From Verrucomicrobia bacterium UBA2970 (lineage in GTDB: Bacteria; Verrucomicrobiota; Verrucomicrobiia; Limisphaerales; AAA164-E04): a DNA stretch of 12,614 bases. Shown here piece after piece: positions 6,753 to 12,614 of the stretch. The notes beneath the pieces are model-generated. The model was given only the letters and a program-made list of their open reading frames with translations, was not told the DNA's origin and did no database searches. The stretch lies in contig DEAY01000134.1 of assembly GCA_002348345.1 (NCBI GenBank), forward strand, positions 9,012 through 21,625. The letters run 5' to 3'. Every line of letters begins with the position of its first letter. Within the stretch, counting starts at the first letter, position 1. The translations under genes and the position numbers were made by a program.

Positions 6753-8861
6753 TCATTCGACCACCTGGAGGGGGAGCCAGCGAACCGTCGCACGACCGGC
6801 CAGGTCGACGACCGAAGCTCTCAGCCGGTAGGAACCTGGTTCCTCAAGGGTGAGTAGGAGGCGGCTTCGTTGCGGATCGTAGTGGTGGCTCACGTCGCGG
6901 AATCGGAGGGTTCCCGGACCGTAGAGTTTCCAGATGATTTTCGAATCGATCCAGATCCCCTGGTCGTTGGGTTGGGCGGAATAGGAGACGGGCGATTGGG
7001 CTTCGATGACCACTGCCTCGGCCCTCAGTGTGAAGGGGGTTGGGCCCTGATCCCTGGGCAGTTGAATCTCAAGGCCGGCCGGCGAACCCCTCGGACGTTC
7101 CGGCCACCGAGGTTGGACAAACGTTTTCAAGTGATGGGGATGCTGGACTGCGATTTCACCGTTTTCACGGACTGAGATGATGCGGTGGTATCCGCTGTGG
7201 TCGAGCCCCTCCAGGTCCCAGGCCAGATCGTAGCGGATTCCAGCCCGATGGCAGCGCTCGATTTCCGCCGCCACCCGGGCAAGAATGTCCCTGATTCTCA
7301 GCCCGAACCGGTTGGATCGTTCATAGTGCAGGGGTTCGGCCCACCACATGGGTTCCTTGCTGATCAGGGTGTATCCCGGGGGGAAAAGGATTAGCTCGGT
7401 TGCGGCCCGTTTAAGCCGGTCCAGGTCGCGCTGGGGATGGGCTTCGGCATGGTGACGGATCAGTCGCGAGTATTCGAGCTGTTCTTGATAGGGAATGTGG
7501 TGGCGTTTGTCGCTCGTCCAGAAAAGAAAGTAAGCGCTTCCCTGCTCATACGCATAGGTGAGCGCATGACGGATCTCCGCTTCATGGAATTGCCCGTAGA
7601 TCGCCAGACCCCAGTCCTTCCCCGTGAGGCGCGCCGCGCCGCGCATCAGTCCAATGACGATATCGAGCCAGGCGTTGGGATGATCGAGTGGGAGCTGGGA
7701 GCCGAAATCGCTGTTGAAGCGTGCCAAATCCCGACGACTGGCGATGCGACCCTCGTAGACGATGGCGGAGGGGGTTCCCGTGGGTTGCGCTCTGAGCTGG
7801 TAGGCGGCGGTTGAGAGAAGAACGTCCCATGACCAGGTGTTCTCCTGCAACACATTCATTTTGCCGAGGTGACAATCCTCGCGGCGGAAAAGCCCCTGCT
7901 GAAACCAGGTCGGTCGTCCGTGATGGTTGGAACGGTGAAAGGTCTCCTTGAATCGGTCGAGCGCCATTGGAATCGACAGTTCGGAGGCAAGATGGGGTTG
8001 GGCTTTGAGGTGACGCTCAAGGGCGAACGCGGTTCGGACGGCGGGCTCGTCAAGGTAGTCTGGATTGGGGCCCAAGTAGTTCGATTGGTAGAGCCGATCA
8101 GGGTAGGGCATCGATTGGGGATCATCGCCGGTATAGAGGACGGGATGCCTTCGAATCAGCTCAACGTGGGCGCTGGGCACGTTGAATGTCGTTTGGCCTG
8201 ATCCGAGGCGGAGGGGGTAGTCTTCCGGCAGATAGGGAATGAGTTTGATCTCCGCACCGTCGTAGCGCCGGGGCTCGTTTTGATCTCGGGTAGTGTATTT
8301 GGCTCCGATTTGAAGATGGGTGGGGAGTTGGAGTTTCTTTGGTTTGGGAAGGTGAAAGTCGAGATCGATGCCCACGGTTTCAAGCCGCATGGTCAGCCCC
8401 AGGAGGTCGATCCGATTGGGAAACACCGATTGACTCTCGAGCGGATCGCTCGCCCGCGGAATCAGATGACGCCAGAACCCCGTTCTCGGGAGAACGGGCC
8501 GAGACCCGGATCGGTTGGAGAATTCCAAAGGGGCCTGGCCGATATCCTCGATCACATATCTCCGGATCTGCTGTTCGGCAGCCGGTCGGTGGATCGACGG
8601 ATAATCAGTGGTCAGGAGCCAGAATCGGAAGGAGGCACCGCTAGCTTTGATCAGTTTGAAGCGGACCCAACGGGCGTTTGTTTCACTCGGTCCCCAGAGG
8701 ATTTCCAGCTGCCTGACTTGGCTGGAGCCGATGAAGGAGGACTCCTCGAGTCGGTAGCTTGCGCGGTCACCCTTGTGGCCCGGAATCTGGGCGCTGCCCT
8801 CGTTGGCATGGATGAGGCCGAGGAGCGACGTCATCGCCATCCATGTTCGGGGGTTCCACAT
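6753..8861 (-). CDS. Exported protein of unknown family, possible TIM-barrel glycoside hydrolase
   Basis: 702 residues from the ATG at 8861. This start places a short signal peptide (TWMAMTSLLGLIHANEGSA-Q, about 6-25) at the N terminus. The frame stays open to 9104, but that extension is Pro/Arg-rich, lacks a signal peptide and would overlap the EF-hand gene. Residues 30-230 look beta-rich. Residues 240-560 could be a (beta/alpha)8 barrel: DYLDEPA at 268-274 offers an Asp-Glu pair of the kind seen in glycosidases, WGLAIYGQ at 417-424 and SAYFLFWTSD at 442-451 look like barrel strands, and YDLAWDLEGLDHSGYHRI at 544-561 may be the final strand region. The last 100 residues (about 605-702) resemble a PKD-like beta sandwich, with GPGTLRF at 648-654 and PGSYRLRASVVDLAG at 675-689. 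No Shine-Dalgarno sequence is visible. I do not recognise the family; the fold and activity are inference. Its carbohydrate-type neighbour is convergent. Confidence 0.85.
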   Translation of the reverse strand: MWNPRTWMAMTSLLGLIHANEGSAQIPGHKGDRASYRLEESSFIGSSQVRQLEILWGPSETNARWVRFKLIKASGASFRFWLLTTDYPSIHRPAAEQQIRRYVIEDIGQAPLEFSNRSGSRPVLPRTGFWRHLIPRASDPLESQSVFPNRIDLLGLTMRLETVGIDLDFHLPKPKKLQLPTHLQIGAKYTTRDQNEPRRYDGAEIKLIPYLPEDYPLRLGSGQTTFNVPSAHVELIRRHPVLYTGDDPQSMPYPDRLYQSNYLGPNPDYLDEPAVRTAFALERHLKAQPHLASELSIPMALDRFKETFHRSNHHGRPTWFQQGLFRREDCHLGKMNVLQENTWSWDVLLSTAAYQLRAQPTGTPSAIVYEGRIASRRDLARFNSDFGSQLPLDHPNAWLDIVIGLMRGAARLTGKDWGLAIYGQFHEAEIRHALTYAYEQGSAYFLFWTSDKRHHIPYQEQLEYSRLIRHHAEAHPQRDLDRLKRAATELILFPPGYTLISKEPMWWAEPLHYERSNRFGLRIRDILARVAAEIERCHRAGIRYDLAWDLEGLDHSGYHRIISVRENGEIAVQHPHHLKTFVQPRWPERPRGSPAGLEIQLPRDQGPTPFTLRAEAVVIEAQSPVSYSAQPNDQGIWIDSKIIWKLYGPGTLRFRDVSHHYDPQRSRLLLTLEEPGSYRLRASVVDLAGRATVRWLPLQVVE
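8479..8498. repeat. Perfect 9+2+9 inverted repeat inside a coding region
   Basis: CCCGTTCTC (8479-8487) and GAGAACGGG (8490-8498) are exact reverse complements around a GG centre. The repeat lies about 365 bases into the unknown exported gene, where it encodes part of SRPVLPRTG. The small centre makes a dyad DNA-binding site as plausible as an RNA hairpin. No function is established. Confidence 0.5.
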
Positions 8862-8947
8862 CAAGCCGGAGGTTAGCGGGGTTGGCGGTTCTCGGTCGAC
8901 TGAATTGCGGTGACCGGACAAAGGCGGGTTGAGTGGGGAAAGAGTCG

Positions 8948-8977
8948 GACCAAGCCGGCAAGGGAGCCGGCCTGGTC
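8948..8977 (-). terminator. Terminator-like hairpin downstream of the EF-hand gene
   Basis: GACCAAGCCGGC (8948-8959) pairs with GCCGGCCTGGTC (8966-8977) across a 6-base loop. On the plus strand there is one A-C mismatch. In a minus-strand transcript that position becomes a G-U pair, so all 12 positions pair, which favours function in the minus direction. It lies about 40-70 bases beyond the EF-hand stop and is followed by CTTTCCCC, only modestly U-rich. It could be a weak intrinsic terminator or a 3' stabilising stem. If it terminates, the unknown exported gene downstream needs its own promoter in 8862-8947, where I see no convincing one. Confidence 0.45.
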
Positions 8978-9015
8978 GTGATGGGCGGTTTGACCTGTTG
9001 TGATGCAGGGGTGGC

Positions 9016-9906
9016 CTAGCGAACCCGGCGATGGTGGGAACGTCGGCGAGGGGATTGAGGCTCCTCAGGGGCTCCGCTGTCAGGGCGCCACTCTCCGGGA
9101 CCATCGTTCGAATGATCGCGATGCGCTCTGAGCCAGCGGGGCCCCCGCTTCGGACTCCGGTCGTGGGCTTGATCCGGGCCTTGCCTCAGGATGACCTCCT
9201 CAGCCGTGAGTTCTCCATCCTCATTGCGATCGAGTCGGGCGAGCATGACCTCGGCGCGCTGCTGGATGGCTTCTAGATCGACGGCTTCAATCTCTTCGGG
9301 GGTGATGACATGGTCCTGATTCAGGTCGTGTCTTTCAAAGAAGGTCGCTTGAAGGGCTGCCTGCCTTCCGCCTGTCCGAATCTCTTTTTTGTGGATTGGT
9401 CGCTCGTCTCCGTGATCCAGGTGGGGGCGTTTTCGTTCCCGGTCCCCATGAGCGTCTCGTCCTCGGCGACCGGGACCGTGACGGGAGGGGCGGCGCGGTG
9501 ACCGTCTGAATTCGCTCCGATCGGACTGGATTCGGTCGTGAACCGCGCGGACTTCGTCAGCGGCGATCGAGCCATCACCATCCTCGTCATATTCCGCCAG
9601 TTTCTTGGCCTTCATTTCGGCCATCTTTGTGGCGCCGGCGAGTGCCAGCTCATCGAGTGAGATCCCTCCGCTTTGATTGAGATCATGGTCTTGCATGAAG
9701 CGGGCGATTTGTTGCTGCCGCCGAGCGCTCCGGGCAGCGTCCCGTTCCCCGGCCGACAAGCGCCCTTCCCCGTCGGTGTCGAATGCCGAGAGAATCTCCG
9801 TTTTTCGAGCCTCGAGGTCCTTCCCTCGATCGGCGATTTGTCCCTGAGATCCGAATGCCCCTGCCAAGAGGCTGGTGGCGATGAGTGCGGTTCTTAAGTC
9901 TTTCAT
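9016..9906 (-). CDS. Exported protein with five EF-hand calcium-binding loops
   Basis: 296 residues with a signal peptide (MKDLRTALIATSLLAGAFGS, cleavage near 20-23). Five canonical 12-residue EF-hand loops are visible: D43-E54, D75-E86, D107-E118, D194-E205 and D226-E237. Each has Asp at position 1, Asp or Asn at position 3 and Glu at position 12. Loop 4 has His in place of the usual Gly at position 6. The first three loops sit in one block. A very basic and His-rich segment (about 131-182) separates them from loops 4 and 5, and another basic/His/Pro-rich tail fills 245-296. Such calcium-binding proteins are frequent in PVC bacteria but their roles are mostly unknown. Calcium sensing, envelope binding or matrix contact are all possible. 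The basic linkers could bind acidic polysaccharide or nucleic acid (inference). The ribosome site is weak (AGGAA about 14 bases upstream). It follows the SUMF1-like gene after 192 bases. Confidence 0.93.
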   Translation of the reverse strand: MKDLRTALIATSLLAGAFGSQGQIADRGKDLEARKTEILSAFDTDGEGRLSAGERDAARSARRQQQIARFMQDHDLNQSGGISLDELALAGATKMAEMKAKKLAEYDEDGDGSIAADEVRAVHDRIQSDRSEFRRSPRRPSRHGPGRRGRDAHGDRERKRPHLDHGDERPIHKKEIRTGGRQAALQATFFERHDLNQDHVITPEEIEAVDLEAIQQRAEVMLARLDRNEDGELTAEEVILRQGPDQAHDRSPKRGPRWLRAHRDHSNDGPGEWRPDSGAPEEPQSPRRRSHHRRVR

Positions 9907-9939
9907 AAGCGATTGGATTTCCTGATTGGTTTTTCTCCG

Positions 9940-9957
9940 GGATCCCGTCGGGGATCC
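9940..9957. other. Stable hairpin in the leader of the EF-hand gene
   Basis: GGATCCC (9940-9946) and GGGATCC (9951-9957) form a perfect 7-base-pair stem with a 4-base loop, 34 bases upstream of the EF-hand start. On the minus strand it is followed by CGGAGAAAAACC, which has no U tract, so it is not a standard terminator for the gene upstream. It may shape the mRNA leader or be a 3' end. A second, looser inverted repeat (CCTGTCA at 9960-9966, TGACAGG at 9998-10004) lies in the same 192-base gap, which otherwise shows nothing I can name. Confidence 0.4.
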
Positions 9958-10098
9958 TGCCTGTCATGAGGGATAGAAGGAAACCGGGTCCTCCAGGTGA
10001 CAGGGTTGATGTCGTAGGAGTACGATCCCGCTTGCAGTGGAACCCGATGCCTGGATCGGTCAGACATTGATGACCTGGGTTCTGGGGCAGGGGATGAC

Positions 10099-11592
10099 TC
10101 AGCGGACTAGAGGCGTCGCCAGGACCACCCGAAATCCAATATCGCTGCAGCGATTGTTCGGGCCATAGTCGTCCCGGTTTGCCGAGCGACAATGGCTCGC
10201 TGAGTAGAGCCAGGAGCCGCCGCGGGCGACCCGAAGCCAACCTTCATCAGGGGCGACCCAATCCTCCCTCCGTCCGCCGGGATAGGCATAGTGCCATTGG
10301 TCATGACACCACTCCCAGACGTTGCCGTGCATATCGTAGAGCCCCCAGGGGTTGGGCTTGTGTTGTCCGACCGGATGAGGGGTCGAATTGCTATTCTCGA
10401 CATACCAAGCGTAGTGGCCCAGTTCGGAGTCGCTTAGATCGTCGCCGTAACTGTAGCGGGTGAGGGTTCCTCCTCGGCAGGCGTATTCCCACTCCGCCTC
10501 CGTGGGCAGCCGGAAGACGAAACCCTCCGGCAAGGTGTTTTCCTCTTCGGCAAGCTGGGTGATGCGGCGGCAATAGGCCACCGCTTCATGCCAGTTGACC
10601 TTTTCTACCGGCTGTTGAGGATCAGAGCGGAACATGCTGGGGTTAGATCCCATGACCGCGAGGTAATCGGCCTGGGTCACTTCATACTGCGCCATCCAAA
10701 ACCCTTCCGTCAGGTTGATCTCGGTGGCGGGACCTTCGTCGGAGTCCCGACCGGCTTCGCTTGACTCGCTTCCCATGACGAACTGACCCGGAGGGATCCA
10801 AACAAAGTTTTCGAAGGGCGGGCCGGTCCTGGGTGCCTGGTGGGTCCGGGTGGTGTGGCCGTCGAATTCCCGGCGCACCGAAACAGGAAGAAAGCCGGGC
10901 CGACAAAAAAGGGCGCTCAGTTCCCAGGGAGCCAGCGAAAAGGCGGGGCCCAGATCCGCCTGGAAGGGAAAGGTGCTTGATCGCAGTTCACCCCTGATCT
11001 CGCTTCCATCTCGAAGCAGGATATCGACCTCACGATCACGAAAACGGATGCTTTCAACGCGCTCCAATTCCTCAATCCGAGGCCGTCCCCCGATTTGGAT
11101 CTCGACGGAGTTTGTTCGGAGATGGCCGCTGAGAATATCGCCGTTTTGAAGAAGCATGAATTGAGATTGGGGGTTGGAAGCAGGTTCTTCGGGCTCGATG
11201 CGATGAATGCGCCTGAGCGCTCTCGGCGCGATGGTGTGGTTGGTGCCGGCGTCATCCAGGAGTTGAATCGAGCCGGAGGTAAATCCCGAAATCCGGTTTC
11301 GATGAATGGTTTGGAGCTGATCGGTCTCCCGGCGAGGACCCCGGAACGCGATCGAACTGAGGTCATGCGATGGCACACGGAAGAGGCCCCACGGCGTCTG
11401 GAAGATGAGCTCAGTGGCGGTAAGTTTTCCATCCAGCTGTTGGCCATTCTTGAACGTCATCCGGTAACGCAGCGGGGACTCCTGGGCCCAGGCGAACGAC
11501 GACACCCACGCAGCTAGGGCCAGTCCCGTCTGAAACAATCGACGGGCACGGCGGACCCCGGGTGAGAAGGATCGACTATTTTTGAGGATCAC
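10099..11592 (-). CDS. Exported protein with four small beta repeats and a SUMF1/FGE-like domain
   Basis: 497 residues from a GTG at 11592. This start gives a basic n-region (RRARR at 14-18), a hydrophobic core and an AWA-Q cleavage site near 34-37. The open frame reaches 11814, but that part only shadows the upstream gene. Four tandem units of about 40 residues follow at roughly 44-85, 95-134, 145-186 and 189-232, three of them sharing a pattern like (K/Q/R)(N/D)G-x-x-(L/I)-x-G. Residues 260-492 are a formylglycine-generating-enzyme-type (SUMF1) domain: FVMGS at 271-275, YEVTQADY at 303-310, RLPTEAEWEYACRGG at 361-375, GLYDMHGNVWEWC at 417-429, ARGGSW at 456-461 and IGFRVV at 485-490. The region where true FGE has its active cysteine pair keeps only C468, so sulfatase activation is unlikely. 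A binding or other modifying role in the envelope fits better. It overlaps the upstream adaptor gene by 17 bases, suggesting translational coupling. Confidence 0.9.
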   Translation of the reverse strand: MILKNSRSFSPGVRRARRLFQTGLALAAWVSSFAWAQESPLRYRMTFKNGQQLDGKLTATELIFQTPWGLFRVPSHDLSSIAFRGPRRETDQLQTIHRNRISGFTSGSIQLLDDAGTNHTIAPRALRRIHRIEPEEPASNPQSQFMLLQNGDILSGHLRTNSVEIQIGGRPRIEELERVESIRFRDREVDILLRDGSEIRGELRSSTFPFQADLGPAFSLAPWELSALFCRPGFLPVSVRREFDGHTTRTHQAPRTGPPFENFVWIPPGQFVMGSESSEAGRDSDEGPATEINLTEGFWMAQYEVTQADYLAVMGSNPSMFRSDPQQPVEKVNWHEAVAYCRRITQLAEEENTLPEGFVFRLPTEAEWEYACRGGTLTRYSYGDDLSDSELGHYAWYVENSNSTPHPVGQHKPNPWGLYDMHGNVWEWCHDQWHYAYPGGRREDWVAPDEGWLRVARGGSWLYSASHCRSANRDDYGPNNRCSDIGFRVVLATPLVR

Positions 11593-12614
11593 GGTGAGCG
11601 AACAGCATGATGGTGGTGACCATGAAAACCAGCGAGATTCCGAGCAGCCAGGCGATCGTTTGCAGTTCATCGCCGAGATGGGTGATTCCCCCGAGAACCT
11701 TATCCATTGTTCGAACCATCTCCAGATAGGACAATTCGCGCAAGCCCGAGAAGTCAAAGATGAGGTTGGAAATGTGCCAGAGCCCGGTGGTGCCCAGAAT
11801 GGAGATGAGGGCATTGCGACAGAGCACCGCGAGGAAGATTGACAAGGAAACCAAAAGGATCGCCGAAGCCAGAATCTTTCCGCAGCCGATCAGGATCCAG
11901 GGGGTTGTGACCGAGGCCGTCCTGGTTTCGAGATCATCCTCGCCGTGTCCGGTGAGGGCGTTCATGAGCTTTTCGCCGGGGCTCAGTGCCTCCTTCTCGG
12001 GCGGGGGGAGGACCATTCGAACGTCGGCGGAGACGCCCAACAGCCCCAGGGTGCCATCGCCTTGAAAGCGAACGATGACGTAATTGCTCTTTTGCCCCCA
12101 TCGATCCTCTTCGGTCATCGCGCCGATTCGATCGATCCGGCCTCTGAACTCGGTCCCTTGGACCGTAATGAACGATTCGATGCCTTCCTTTAGACGTTTG
12201 AACTCGTTGAAGCTATAGATTGGAACGCGAAGCTGATAGTCGTCGTGGGGGGCGATGGTCAAGAGGTGGGTGCCGATACCAATGGTCGCGGATGCCTGCA
12301 CGAGAACCTCGGTGACATAGCCGGAAATCGGAGCCGTGACGGTGGCGTCACTCAGTCGCTTGCGGGTGAGGAGGACCTTTGATTGGGCGTCGGCGACCGC
12401 TCGTTCGGAGGTGGCGATGGAATCGCGTGCCTGGCGCATTGCGTTTTCGGCATCCTTGAGCTCACGCTTGCGGGTTCTCAGGTCTGCCTCGCGGTCCGAT
12501 TGCTCCAACTGACTCATCAGGTCTTTGGCGATGAGGGCTCGTTCTGCTCGGGTCATGGCCTCTTCGGCTTGCGAGACCGCCCGCCGGGAGTTCTCGGATT
12601 GTCGGTGGTAGATC
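11576..12614 (-). CDS. HlyD-like periplasmic adaptor fused to ABC-2-permease-like membrane helices (5'-truncated)
   Basis: The C-terminal 345 residues of a protein whose start lies beyond the right edge. The frame is open to the edge, and residues upstream of the first internal Met (12556) continue the coiled coil (SRRAVSQAEEA), so that Met is not the start. Numbered from this Met, 1-65 are the descending arm of a coiled-coil hairpin. Residues 71-101 are the second half of a biotinyl-lipoyl-like domain (VTAPISGYV at 73-81), and 105-185 are a beta-barrel-like domain. After a hydrophilic linker come transmembrane segments at about 219-246, 248-267 and 300-320. The end, MLFAHRDPQK, and a GKILA motif at 226-230 recall the C-terminal half of ABC-2 permeases. 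It would be a membrane protein with the adaptor part in the periplasm. It overlaps the SUMF1-like gene by 17 bases. A plain HlyD protein with extra anchors is the main alternative. Confidence 0.88.
   Translation of the reverse strand, partial: IYHRQSENSRRAVSQAEEAMTRAERALIAKDLMSQLEQSDREADLRTRKRELKDAENAMRQARDSIATSERAVADAQSKVLLTRKRLSDATVTAPISGYVTEVLVQASATIGIGTHLLTIAPHDDYQLRVPIYSFNEFKRLKEGIESFITVQGTEFRGRIDRIGAMTEEDRWGQKSNYVIVRFQGDGTLGLLGVSADVRMVLPPPEKEALSPGEKLMNALTGHGEDDLETRTASVTTPWILIGCGKILASAILLVSLSIFLAVLCRNALISILGTTGLWHISNLIFDFSGLRELSYLEMVRTMDKVLGGITHLGDELQTIAWLLGISLVFMVTTIMLFAHRDPQK

Noticed and set aside
8862..9104. 81-codon N-terminal extension of the unknown exported gene
   Set aside because: Pro/Arg-rich translation without a signal peptide, crossing a hairpin and overlapping the end of the EF-hand gene.
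10099..10818. True formylglycine-generating enzyme that activates sulfatases
   Set aside because: The catalytic cysteine pair of FGE is not present in the aligned segment, and no sulfatase gene is in the window.
11593..11814. 74-codon N-terminal extension of the SUMF1-like gene
   Set aside because: It lies wholly within the adaptor-permease gene in another frame and would bury the signal peptide.

Overview
The window looks like a chromosomal segment from a bacterium of the PVC group (Verrucomicrobiota or Planctomycetota; the sequence does not let me choose). The reasons are the protein types. There is a Tat-exported Gfo/Idh/MocA oxidoreductase, and a very large exported protein that joins a 'membrane-bound dehydrogenase' beta-propeller, helical repeats and a C-terminal CxxCH heme domain. 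There are also a propeller plus helical-barrel protein, an EF-hand protein, and a secreted SUMF1/FGE-like protein carrying small beta repeats. Base composition is moderately GC-rich and even throughout. Most genes have weak or no Shine-Dalgarno sequence. I see no tRNA, rRNA, insertion sequence, phage gene or CRISPR array, and no gene-free stretch longer than about 200 bases.

Layout. (1) 16-1290 (+): Tat-exported oxidoreductase. (2) 4459-1463 (-): the 998-residue propeller/helical-repeat/cytochrome c protein, convergent with the first gene. (3) 4580-6736 (+): exported propeller plus predicted alpha/alpha-barrel protein, divergent from gene 2 across a 120-base region in which two candidate promoters share one palindromic -10 element. 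(4) 8861-6753 (-): an exported protein of unknown family, possibly a glycoside hydrolase, convergent with gene 3 and separated from it by 16 bases. (5) 9906-9016 (-): exported protein with five EF-hand loops, followed by a terminator-like hairpin. (6) 11592-10099 (-): exported protein with four small beta repeats and a SUMF1/FGE-like domain. (7) 11576 to the right edge (-): the C-terminal part of an HlyD-like adaptor fused to ABC-2-permease-like transmembrane helices. It overlaps the start of gene 6 by 17 bases and is cut by the window edge.

How the genes may fit together (inference). Genes 1-4 all look exported, and at least three resemble proteins that handle sugars: two dehydrogenase-like proteins and one or two glycosidase-like folds. 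This suggests periplasmic breakdown and oxidation of a complex carbohydrate, with the heme domain of gene 2 as a possible electron acceptor. Genes 7 and 6 form a likely translationally coupled pair of envelope proteins. Gene 5 lies downstream on the same strand but after a 192-base gap, so it may be transcribed separately. The most unusual items are the adaptor-permease fusion at the right edge, the beta-repeat plus SUMF1 protein that lacks the FGE catalytic cysteine pair, and the two uncharacterised exported proteins at 4580-8861.
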